The position numbers were made by a program, and so were the translations under genes. 38,723 nt of DNA from a virus: positions 1-38,723 of the IMG/VR virus record IMGVR_UViG_3300024520_000208; one strand, written 5' to 3'. The number at the start of each line of letters is the position of its first letter. Within the stretch, counting starts at the first letter, position 1. The notes below the pieces were generated by a model. It saw only the letters and a list, made by a program, of their open reading frames with translations, was not told where the DNA came from and did no database searches. Shown here piece by piece: positions 1 to 11,400 of this stretch.

Positions 1-57
1 AGAGAGCGTGTCAAGCGACAGAGAGGGGGGGAGACAATCATGGGAGGTATGTACTGA
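1..57 (+). CDS. C-terminal end of an unidentified late gene (partial)
   Basis: A reading frame is open from the first base and ends at the TGA at 55-57, giving an 18-residue basic tail (RERVKRQRGG...GGMY). The stop shares its last base with the ATG of the next gene (TGATG). The same stop-start overlap recurs between real genes in this genome, so this is probably the end of a real upstream late gene. The ribosome-binding site of the next gene (GGGAGGT, 41-47) lies inside it. The product cannot be named from 18 residues; by position it should be a tail or internal virion gene. Confidence 0.5.
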   Translation, partial: RERVKRQRGGETIMGGMY

Positions 58-602
58 TGTGTATCCCAGTTCTAGCGGTATGGGGAGCTTCGATTTTGGG
101 AACCACAGGCACAGCCGCTGCTACTAGCTTTGCGGCTTATGCGGCCGGCACAGCCGCTGCGGCTTCTATAGCCAGCGGCGTAGTAGGCGCATACGGTTCG
201 TTACAGCAGGGTAAGTTCCAGAGTAAGATTGCAAAGAATAACGCGATTGTAGAGAAGCAAAAGCGTGATGATGCAATCGAGCGTGGCAAAACTGAAGAGC
301 AAAACTATCGGCGCCAAATTGCAGGTGTAAAGGGTGAACAACGAGCTGCGATGGCAGCGAACAACCTGAGTCTCGATAGCGACACACCTATGGGGATAAT
401 AGAAGACACCGCACAGTTCGGTGAAATGGATGCACTAACCATTCGTGCTAACGCTGCCAGGGAGGGTTGGGGGTACGACGTCTCGGCCTCGAACGCTTTG
501 GCTAGTTCAAAGATGCACAAGCAGGCTGGCAGATTAAATGCGGCAGGTACTGTACTGTCGACTGCCAGCAGCGTTGGCAGCATGTGGAAGCCGAAGCAGT
601 AG
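57..602 (+). CDS. internal virion protein (T7 gp14-like)
   Basis: The product is 181 residues. The first 50 or so are Ala/Gly-rich and hydrophobic (ASILGTTGTAAATSFAAYAAG...), and the rest is charged and helical (about 55-181). This layout, with position just before a gp15-like and a giant gp16-position gene, is typical of the small inner-core/ejection protein of podoviruses, which leaves the capsid on infection and helps form a DNA conduit across the envelope. The ATG at 57 overlaps the preceding TGA and has a strong GGGAGGT site about 9 bases upstream. I assign the class from context and composition; no catalytic motif is expected. Confidence 0.7.
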   Translation: MCIPVLAVWGASILGTTGTAAATSFAAYAAGTAAAASIASGVVGAYGSLQQGKFQSKIAKNNAIVEKQKRDDAIERGKTEEQNYRRQIAGVKGEQRAAMAANNLSLDSDTPMGIIEDTAQFGEMDALTIRANAAREGWGYDVSASNALASSKMHKQAGRLNAAGTVLSTASSVGSMWKPKQ

Positions 603-633
603 TGGCAACAAAAGACCAGAAGGGGAAGAATTA

Positions 634-2463
634 ATGCCTACCGTACCAGTTATGAATGCTCCAAGAGTAAAAGCTACAGGCTATAGCGGTAACCTGTCGG
701 TAGACATACCTAGAGGTGCGTTCGGAGAAAACATTGCGGCTGGTCTGGAAGACGTCAGCGGAGAACTGGCTAAGACCGCTGACCGCTTGTTCACCGAGGA
801 TGGTGAGACACAAGCGAATGAGCGCATGTCGGCTGCTCGTCGTGAGGTGCTTGCACTTGGCACTGATGATGGTGGCTTTTACTCACTAGAGGGTGGCGCG
901 GCTGTAGATGCTTATCCAGGCTATTTGGACGAAGTCTCTAAGATCTATAAGAAGCACGGAGATGGGCTGCAAAATTCCGTTGGACAGAGGAAATACCAGA
1001 ACGACTCTGAGGCATACATGCTGCGCGAGGATGAAGAGGGTTCCAGCTTCGTTGCTAAAAATCGCAAAATTCACCAGCTAAATGTGCGCAAGGAAACGAT
1101 CGAGATCAACCAGGAGGAGATGGCCGCACATCCTTACGACAATGCTCCGATGATGGACAATATAGTTAGTTCTGTGACTGCCGTTGCAATTGCCAGCGGC
1201 CTGAACCCAGATGTGCCAGAAGAAGCGGAGATCATCAAAAAGATGGCTCAAGACGCGATCGACGTCGGACATGGCGCTGCTATCGACTCATTTCTAGAGC
1301 GCCAAGATCCACAAAACGCTTTACTCTATCTGGAGAAAGCGATTAAAAGCGGTGTAATTAGCGACAACTTTGCAGGAGAGAAGCGATCCGAAGTCGAGGG
1401 ATCTTTGAACTTGCGTGTCTCGATGGACTTTGTTGACCAGTTCGCCGGCATGGGGCTGACCAAGACCCAACTCAGCAAGAAGATCCGCGATGCTTACCAG
1501 GACGGCAGCCTCACAGCCGAACAGCGTGTAATGGCCGAACAGCGAGCTACCTCGTTGGTAACTAACGAGACGGCCAGCCGAACCAAGTACCAGGACTCAC
1601 TTGAGACGAAGTTTGCAAACTATCTGGAGGCCAATCCTGGCAGCACTCATCAGGATCTTCAGAGGGAGTTTGCATCGGAGTGGGCAACTTTGGATCCTCG
1701 TCGACGTGAGTTTTTCAAAGGCGGAACCCTGGATTGGACAGATACAGACGTCCAGACAGAACTTGTGGGTTATCTTGGAATGCCGGATATGAACAGTGAA
1801 GAGATCCGCGAAATAATGGATAAATACACCGACGAAGGTAAGTTAGGGTCGACATTTCGCCTATGGATGTTCGATCACATGCAAGCGGGGAAACAAGGTA
1901 CTTCGGCTGCTGAGAGTGTGGGTGGTACACCGAGGCAGCGATTTGATCTTACGATGGGGAATTTTCTCGAAACGAAACCACAAGCTAGTGCGCCGAAAGC
2001 ACTATCCCGCTATAAAAAGAAATACGCTGTTCTGCTTGGTTTGTATGAACAAAGGCAGAAGGAATGGCTAATAAACAATCCACGATTTAAAACAGTTCCA
2101 AATAATGATCTTGACGAGATGCTGCTTAATTTACAGTGGGGTTACACCAGGAAGCACAAATTAAGCTCGAATGCCTTCGCCCAGGCGACCTGGGGAGATT
2201 CGTTCGATAAACGAATTGATGTCACCAGCTACACCGGCGCCGAGCTTGAAGGCGCACAAAACGCACTTATCGAGCGAGGACTGTCCAGAGAAACGATCAC
2301 AACACGGGAGATCCTGGGCCAATTAAACCTTGAGTACACCTATACTCCTGAAGAGGTCGAGAAGGCGATACTAGAAATGCGGGATGGCAGGGTATCTCCT
2401 AACGATCTTACAGCCAGTAACATTGCCAATTGGATTGAAGACTACTCCGGCGAACAAGACTAA
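634..2463 (+). CDS. internal virion protein (T7 gp15-like)
   Basis: The product is 609 residues, beginning MPTVPVMNAPRVKATGYSG. I choose the ATG at 634 because AGGGGAAGAA lies just upstream; an in-frame ATG at 538 would overlap the previous gene by 65 bases. The protein is soluble, acidic and largely helical, with no membrane segment or catalytic motif. Podovirus internal virion proteins of 500-800 residues between the gp14-like and gp16-like genes look like this and are ejected as part of the trans-envelope channel. Its TAA shares its last base with the next ATG (TAATG), so translation is probably coupled to the giant gene. The assignment rests on gene order, length and general character. 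Confidence 0.65.
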   Translation: MPTVPVMNAPRVKATGYSGNLSVDIPRGAFGENIAAGLEDVSGELAKTADRLFTEDGETQANERMSAARREVLALGTDDGGFYSLEGGAAVDAYPGYLDEVSKIYKKHGDGLQNSVGQRKYQNDSEAYMLREDEEGSSFVAKNRKIHQLNVRKETIEINQEEMAAHPYDNAPMMDNIVSSVTAVAIASGLNPDVPEEAEIIKKMAQDAIDVGHGAAIDSFLERQDPQNALLYLEKAIKSGVISDNFAGEKRSEVEGSLNLRVSMDFVDQFAGMGLTKTQLSKKIRDAYQDGSLTAEQRVMAEQRATSLVTNETASRTKYQDSLETKFANYLEANPGSTHQDLQREFASEWATLDPRRREFFKGGTLDWTDTDVQTELVGYLGMPDMNSEEIREIMDKYTDEGKLGSTFRLWMFDHMQAGKQGTSAAESVGGTPRQRFDLTMGNFLETKPQASAPKALSRYKKKYAVLLGLYEQRQKEWLINNPRFKTVPNNDLDEMLLNLQWGYTRKHKLSSNAFAQATWGDSFDKRIDVTSYTGAELEGAQNALIERGLSRETITTREILGQLNLEYTYTPEEVEKAILEMRDGRVSPNDLTASNIANWIEDYSGEQD

Positions 2464-5400
2464 TGGCACTAGGAGAGACAAACGAAGAAAAACTGAACCG
2501 GCTCCGGTCATCAGGGCTGTTTCAGGAATATGAAAAGCCGGCTCCTACGCTCATGTCTGTGCCGGAGCCTTCGCAGCAGCAAAGAGACCTGCCGCAATTA
2601 CCTGGTGTTGAAGATCCAGCGCAATTACCTGGTGTTGAAGATCCAGAACTACAACTGAATAATAGTTTGCGCTTAGGAATTGGCAAGGATGCCGGCCAGG
2701 CTGCCGAGGCTGAACGCCTGGGTCGTGAGCATGGTGTTCCTGCTCCTGCTATTGAGCATAACCTTGATGAGGCCAGGGTTGAGTCCAGGATCAACCAGGT
2801 CAACGTAAAAAAGTTGATCAAGGAGGCGCCGACTACGGCTCAGTGGCTATCTAATCCTGACAACTCCGCACAGGCTCAAAATGATATTGAAAGGCTCTCG
2901 ATTCTGGAGAGGATCTTACGATCTCCTATTCCTGCTGGCGCTGTCAGTGGCTGGGATAAGCATAGTAAGGCTCTCCTTAGACAAAAAGAGATACTGGGGC
3001 CAGGCCTCACCGCTGCCGAAAAAGAAGAGTTCGATAGCCTGACTCTCAGTCAGCGGTTAGCCCAGCAAGAGCACGGTGATGATGTGTTCGACTTCTTAGA
3101 TCCTGGCAGCTATGGGTTCTTTATGGCCGACCAGGCGGGAATGATCGCTGGCAGAGCTTGGAACACTCTGGTTGATCGCGAGTTCCAGGCGATGGCGGGA
3201 GTGAGTGTTGCCGGAGGCCTCGCCACTGCGGCAGTTCCTGCACCTGGTGTGGCGCAGCTTGCGGGTGCGGGCCTGGCGAGCGCCGGCATCGCCACTGCGT
3301 TCCGAGCAGGGCTAGTTGAGCAGACTGCATATTTGCTGTTCGATGAGGCTTATAGCGACCTGGTCGACGAATATGGCTTCGACCGGGAAACGGCAACAAA
3401 GGGTGCGTTAATTTATACCACCATGATGACTCCTCAAGAGGTTTTCGGTCTTCGCATGCTCTACAAGGCTTTCACCGGCGGCGGCAAGGACATTTCGAGA
3501 GACTTCGCGATGCAGACTGTGCTCAAAGGTCTGAAGAAGAGAGGGGGCAAGGAGATTCTAAAAGATCGCTTGAAGGACATAGGAAAGGCCACAGCCTTCA
3601 ACACAATCGAGGAGGGAGTGCAGAAGGCGACTGTGATCGCATTGCGTGAATACTTCCAGGAAGAAGCTGGTGTAGCAGAGGACTACACCACTGAACAGTT
3701 CGAGGCTGACATCCTTGCCATAGGCCAGGAGATGGCAATGGCATTTAAGGGATCCAGCGGCCTTGCTGTGACAGGTGGCACAGTATCTGGTGTGAGGGAG
3801 GCCAGGCAGTTAGGGGACGCAACAAATATCGACCAGGCTCGCATAGCTGAGTTCTCGAAAGCCGTCGCAGAAAGCGAACTGCGCAAGACGAATCCTGCGG
3901 CGTTCAGTGAGCTGATGAAAGAGCTTGGCGCTGACTCTGGAACCGAGACTGTCTACCTGGATCCAGAGGCTCTCGAAGCGCTGCTCCAGAGCGACCTGGT
4001 CAAGCCAGAGATCATAAACGGAGAAGAGACCTACTTCCTTGAGCATGGCATCGGCAAGCTAATCGTGGATAAGTTTTCAGAGTCGGCTGATGGATCAATG
4101 ATTGAGATCCCGATCGAACTTTTTGCGAATGAAGTTGCCGGTCAGGCAGTGCAACCGATCTTGCGGCCATACATGAAGATGGACATCGACGCGATGACGC
4201 CGCATCAGGAACACCAATCTGGTGTCGAAGAGCAGATCGAGATGCTCAATGCGATTGACAAGGAAAAGCGCACTGCCGGCGCAGAAGTTTACGAAACCGT
4301 GTACAGGGATTTACTGGAGGCAGGGGTGCCAGAAGTTGAAGCCGACAAGGATGCTGTCTTGCATGAAGCAATCTTCCGCACAACTGCCGACAAGATCACT
4401 CGTTCCGGCCGCAAGGTTAGCGCGAAAGAACTGTACGACGAACAAGTTGGTCGTATCCGCCGAGAAGTGCGGCCACACTTGCGGAAGCAGGCGGAGTCGA
4501 TACAGAAGTTCGAAAACCTGGTTGAACGCATTCGTAAGGGCGACCTGATCCAGCCGGTCGAAGAAGGCCAGGAACTTACTCCTGAAGAGCAGCGGCAGAA
4601 GGAACAACTGGATCGTGTTTCGTCCATCCTGTCTGATGCTGGAATTGATCCAGAGATCATGAACAACGAAGAGATTCGTGAAGCTCTCGAAGGCATGCCG
4701 GAATCAGCCATTCAGCAGATTGTGGACGAGCGTCTTGATGAGGACAGTGCCGAGCTTGCCGAGCTTGTGTCGCAAATCAAAGCCGAAGCTCGTGACGCAT
4801 TCTACGCGCTGGACGTTGCTATCAACAACCAGGGCGAGATCGAGATTGAATATATTCGTGTTGAAGAGATGCGCCAGGGTCGTGGTCATGCAACCAGGGC
4901 GCTTAATGCTCTCCGTAAGCTAGGCGACGAGCAAGGACGAGATGTAGTCCTGGAGACAGCTAGGGACGACTTGATGGATCCTCGTGATGGTCTGATCGAG
5001 TTTTATTCCGCCAGGGGCTTTAATCAAGAGCAACTATCAATGCCTGGTGTGATGAGATACAACAATGCTCAGAAACTTGAGCGCGCCAGGGAGCAGGGGT
5101 TCGACACAAGCCGCATCTGGTATCACGGCCGCAGGTCTGCTCCGCAGGATGCCTCCTTCCTTGAGTTCGAAATGGATAAGGCACTTGATGGTGCTCACTT
5201 CTTCACTAAGTCTGAATCTGTTGCAAAGTTTTTCGGCGAGACAGACGGGACTGGTCAAAACCGACAGGCACAGGGCACGCACGCTTACTTCATCAATCCT
5301 GGCAACAGTATGGTTATCAGTAATGATGAATTAAGTGACATGCTGACAGATGAGCAAGTCGATGAGGGCATGCTGTCGCGAGACCTGATAGCCGGCATCA

Positions 5401-8400
5401 TCGAGCAGGCGAAGACCGATGGTTACGACTCCCTGACAATCACTGGGTTTAGTGATTTAGAGGAGGAGGCTGATGCAATCTTGCCGTTTAATCCAGAGCA
5501 GATCCGCCTTGTTGATGCGGTATTCGATGATCCTGGTTCAGCATTAATATATTCACAGGACGATCTGCTGAACCAGACAGTGCCGATGAAAGTTGCTGAA
5601 GATCAGCTTCGCGACAACTTTAGTCTGATGGTACACCAAGAGCCAACCAGCAAGATCCGAGTTGGCATCGACAAGGTTCATAGCCTGGCTGACGCGGCTC
5701 ATATTGCAGCCGCATTCAGAAAACATGCGCAGGAAGTTGCAATCGCAATCATTACTGATGATGAAGGCAACGTACTGAACATCGTGCGTCACTCGAAAGG
5801 AGATAAGTCTTCCGCCACGCTTGTCCCGGTCGTCCTGGCTGGCGCTGCATTGTCGACAGATGGCGCCACTAAGATGTGGGTGGCACACAATCATCCAACA
5901 GGGAGAACTAAGCCTTCGTCTGCTGATCAGCGAATAACCGTAAAGATTGCAGAGGTCATGGATGGGACGAGTATCCAGTTGGCCGGCCATGTCGTTGTTG
6001 GTGAAGGCGCAAAAGCATCCAGAATTGATAACGATGGCTCGACTCACATAGACGTTGTAAACATCACTCCGGCTCCTCGCAATAAACAGGTATGGCTTAC
6101 CGAGCGGGTTATTCGAACCAGGTCTAAGTTACCTGCAATTGATTTACAACGTGACGGCTCACTAACCCCACAAGCATTAGCGAACTTTTCTCGCGAACAC
6201 CTCAGTGGCGGCACTACTCTTTTGCTTATGGACATCGGCTTTAAGCCTGTTGGAACCATGAAACTTAGTTTGGCTGAGATGAGTGCGATGCGAGAAAATA
6301 ACATGCCAGATAGGCTGTTACGCGCGTTCGATCAAACTAATGCAGAAAATTCTGTTCTGCTGACGGCAGATATTGCTAACAGCGATGGTCGGATAGGGCA
6401 ACCACCTGCGTCTATGCAAGAGGCAGTTGCAAACTTCGCCAAGTTTATGAATCGCCAGGCTATTAATGGCGGCATGAGCTTCATTGACTGGGTTCGTGTG
6501 TCAGACAGATCTTACGAATCCAGCAAGATGAATCAAGACGGCATGGCTTCTGCACAAGGCAACTTCTATCAGACAGATATAGATGAAATTAAATTCTGGC
6601 GCGATCAGGTTGCTAAAGTATTTAGTGGTCAGCGAATGGATAAAAAACGTCCACTTCAGCTTGGCATGCCTAGCGAACCATTAAAAGACGTCGGAGTCCC
6701 AAATGTTCAGATCATTATGGGGTCAGAGCTTCCGAGGGTCAATAAACATTCAATTGGTGAAATGACCTGGATGGGACTGCTTCATCAAATAAAAGATCCG
6801 GTCGCTGTGTTCCGTGAGCAACACGGAGACGAAACTCGTGTAACCATACTTACGCAGTTGACTGGGATTGAACCGAATACAGGTTCGGAAAAAAGGCCGC
6901 TTGTTGTTGTGCTGGAGATGAACACACCTCACCAATTACTTGGGCAAAGAGTGAATATGCTTGTCAGCTTTCATCATCGTGAATGGAAAACTATTAAGAA
7001 ATGGGCTGATGACGGACTGCTTTTGGATATGAACAAGGGTAAGGCTGATCGTATGGCCGATGCTGCTCCAATTGCTGATTTGTTCACTAATGCTGCTTTA
7101 GATGACGTTGTGGTTCGCAACAACATCGACGAAAAACTTTTGCAGTTTGATCCAGAAGGTTGGGGGCAGAATCAGCCTGTAGAAACAAAGCCACTTGTTA
7201 AGGTAGATTATTCTGTTCCGCTACGAAGCCCAATCGGATTTATCAGTCGTGCCGAGCAAGTTGTGATCGACATGCGGTTGCCTGAGTGGAAGAAAGAGGG
7301 AGGTAGTGCGAAAGGATCTGTGATCCTGGAAAAACTAAAAAAAGAACAAGTATCAAATGAAGAACTCAAATGGAGCGGCCTACAGGAAATGCTTGGGGAG
7401 ATAGACTTCAAGTTGACTCGTTTGCAGGTTCAGAAATACATTCGTGCGCAAAATATTCGTATGACAGAGCATCTCATGACTCCAGATGGTCTGCGTACTA
7501 GCGTGGCTTATCCCCAGAAATGGGCAGAGCTGAACGCAGCGTATATGGAAGAATTAAGGACGTATCAAGATGTAACTTTGCCGGAGTATAAGGCTAGTTA
7601 CGATAAGTGGGTGAAGGATAAGGCTGAGTGGGAGAAAGCAAGAGAAAATCAATTTTCCTGGACGCAGTACCTTGTGTCACGAAACGACAAAATTGCAAAT
7701 CCTGCCCCAGCAGAACCGGCAGAACCGGTAAACCCAGGAACCGTTAGCGACCTCGCTTCTCTGGATCAGTATGGCTTCGACGCAGGCAGGCTACCGCAGG
7801 CGCAGTTAGCATCGGATGATGGCAATGTGGTCATAAACTACGATCTAGACAATCATCCCGCTGGTGACGTCATCGCAGAACTTCCTATGGTCGTTAATTT
7901 AGAGGCTTACGATATTGTCGCCGCTGATGTCGAAAATGGTTACGAACTTCACGATCAGCAACTTGAGTTGTTAAATGAATTGGCAATGGAATCTTACGAT
8001 CAGGGTGAAACCTATGCTGGCCCTATTGACGCTGACGAGCGGGTTCAGTATCTCCGTGATGAGTATATAGATGAAGTAATACATGAGGCGGAACATTATT
8101 TAGATGAAGATGATTATCGAAATTTTGTAATACGCGCAGAAGTATGGGGGGAAGAATACGATGCTGATGATGTGGCCCAAAAAATGTGGGACTGGATTGA
8201 TGCTAACGGTGGTGATGGCGAGTCTATTTTTCGATCGGTAATGCGAGCACGAGTACAGGAAGAAATAGAAGAAACTAATAGTGAAAGCTACTGGGACGAA
8301 CCACTAGAGTTTGCTACTCACGAGTCACTTAAACGTTTGGCGGACGATACCGGCGAGTTAATAGACAATTATTATACTAAAAACCCGGACTCAGATACAT

Positions 8401-11400
8401 GGAAAATCTACGTCAACGGTGTTGAAATTTATGAAACTCAAATGGACATGGCTGACGCAATGGACAGGCTGGTCAAAGGAGCCGCAGAGGCAGGCTTGAT
8501 CAACCTTGATCTAAGGGAGGATGACCCAGCATTAGGCAGAAGACGACCCAGTTCTCTAAGTCGTGTTCGATCAGCCTCGGCACAAAGGCTGATAGATGAA
8601 GCAGCAGGTCTCCCTGTATCACCAACAGCACCAGCACCACCAATCCCGCCGGAAGATTCTATTGAACCTACTACACGGACAAAATGGGAGAACTCATCTT
8701 ACAGACTTAAGCCTCTTAATATGAATCCGATAAATTATACCGAGAGGTTGCTCCAGTTTCCTGAACTCAGTAAGTTTAAAAACAATAAAAGCGAGACACA
8801 CTTTCCAGGACAAAATAATGTCGTTGCGTTTATGCGTTCAGATGAACGAAGTATGTCTACCGGTTCAGCTCAAGAAAAACTTGATCATAGCGTGCAAGTG
8901 CAGAATGCTTCCAGCGACTTGATTTTCAGAGTAAGGCACATAGAGGATGACGTTAAATTTGAGCACAGAGTTTTGAATGAGTCTATGGTTAATAGTGATT
9001 CTGATCAGCGTGCGTTTATTATGAGGCTTTGGCAACCTACTTCTTATGACATTGTAGATGAGGGTTTGTACTGGGACATATCAACTCGAATCGACAGCGA
9101 TGGCGAGCGTTCAGCTAATTTATATGCATATTACAAAGTCGATGGTGATATGACGCGCGACTTATTATTTACTTCGTATGTGAGAGTGGATACTGCTCTA
9201 TCTGATCTCCAACTTGCTCGTTTTAATCTCTCTGCTGACGATAGCATTGAAGAAGACAACCCAGCGTATTTTAAAGATGCGATTGTCGCCACTGTACTTA
9301 AAGCGTTCGGCAAGGATCTTTCTGAACAAAGACTAATTTCAGATTCCTTATTGGGAGGTGAAACAAGTAACCAGTGGAGATTTGAGTTACCAGAAGACTT
9401 TGATATTCAAACAGACTCACTTGACGAGTCAGTAATTTTTCGATCCAAAATTACTCGCGATATTTCATCGAAAGTCCGTGCACGCACATTTTACCTGGAT
9501 GAGCTTCAATCTGACTGGCACAGAGCTGGTCTTAATTATGGATACAAGATAGGACAAACCATAGACGAAGATGCGCTTAGGCTGGAAGCTGTTGAAAAAA
9601 AGGCGGCAGTGATTGAGATGCTGGAAGAAATGGACGATGTCAAGTATGAAACATTAATTCAGATTTATCGCGATGCCGGCCTGACTCAGGAAATTGAGAG
9701 GGCAGTTGTTATCGAGCGCACGGTAGAGGAACTCATAACAGTTGAGCGCCCTGATGCTATCCAGAAGGTATTAATAAAAACAATCAAAATAATAAATCCA
9801 GAAGCTCTCAGGATTATCGGAGAAGTCAGTAAGATTAGAAGTGATCTGTCAGTTGACTCATCTAAGAGCGTTCCAGACGTGCCGGGTAAGCAAGGAAAGT
9901 GGGTCAAAATTGCACTGCGTCGTGCGCTAATCTTGGCGGCAGAGGGTGACTTTGACGGGTTCGCCTTTCCTAACAGTGGTACGCACATCCGTAGAACGAA
10001 TCCCAGCCTTCTCAAGATGTTTAAAGTGCTGTACGACAATCAGATGACAGCAGCCATCAAGGAATTAACTGGCGAAAAGCCTGTACTTATTAGTATTGAT
10101 ACCGAAGAAATAGTTGATAATCCAATCAACATCGAACAATACGAGAAAAAATGGAATAAGCGACTTGACGAAATTCGCGCCCTCCCTCTAGAGACCCTAC
10201 TTCATTTCGAAGACATTAACGCGACGATACAAGCAGTTAGTGTTTCACAAGGGCAGGTAAGATATAAGGCAGTTCGGACGACAGACAAAGGTATGCCTGG
10301 CGATCCTGAGATTATTTACGACGGCCCAAATACAGTTCAGCTGTTGAATGCATTCGGTATGAAACCACCGGGAGATATGGAGAGTGTGGCAGCTTACTAT
10401 TGGGTCAAGCTGACGCCAGAGCTTAAGAAGGAGATCCTGGATAACGGTACGAATTTGCTCCAGGACGACGACACCGTACAGGAAGGTCAGCGGCCGCGCG
10501 GATACTTTGAGCCGGCAACCAGGCGCATAACATTAACCGAGCGTGCGAACGCCACTACATTTTTGCACGAATCCGGCCATTTGTTCCTGGAGATGTATCG
10601 CGATCTCGCGCAAGAAAGCGAAGAGATTGCCGCCGACTTGCAGACTGTTTACTCCTGGGCTGGCGCCGAAGGTTCCTGGAAAGACATGACCATCGAGCAA
10701 CGCAGACAAGTTCACGAGAAGTTTGCCAGTGGATTCGAATCATGGCTTATGGAAGGCAAGGCTCCGACGGCAGAGTTACAGCCTATCTTCAGTCAGTTTA
10801 AGGCCTGGTTTCTTGATGTCTATAAGAGCCTTACCGAGGTATTCCGTCGCAATCATTTTGCCGGAACGGAACTCAGCGACGAAATGCGCGAAGTGTTTCG
10901 CCGCTTGGTTGCTACTGATGAAGAACTGAAGCGAGCAACATCTGACCAGGGCTTAATTGCGCTTCCGATCGAGCAAATGGGATTGAAGCCAGGTGATGCT
11001 GAGGCCTACTTGAAGGCTGTCGAGGACGCCAAGCTGGAGAGTGATCAGCAACTAACAGAGAAGGTTATGCGCGACATCCGCCGGCAACGTAAAGCCTGGT
11101 GGAAGCTGGAACTGAAGAAGACTGCTTCCGTCATTGAGGAAGAGCTTAATGATAGCAAGGAAAATGTTGCCAGGGACTTCATGTCGGGCAAGCGCATGGT
11201 TGAGGGCATAGAGCAATTCAAGCTGGACACTGACGCTGTTGCCAGGCTGTACGGAGTAGATGTAGCCAGCGCCTTGTCTCGGATGCGCGTACTTAAGAAG
11301 GGCGCGATGCACCCTGATGCCGTTGCTACAAAGCTAGGCTTTGCCACTGGCGAGGAACTTGTCCTGGGCCTTCAGAGCAGCACTAGCAAGAAGGAGCGCG

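Noticed and set aside
538-633. Longer N-terminus of the gp15-like protein from the ATG at 538
   Set aside because: It would overlap the previous gene by 65 bases with no ribosome-binding site, whereas the ATG at 634 has a good one.
5553-6047. Minus-strand frame of 164 codons inside the giant gene
   Set aside because: It is antisense to the JAB/RadC-like domain, whose motif is intact on the plus strand; long antisense frames follow from the codon bias.
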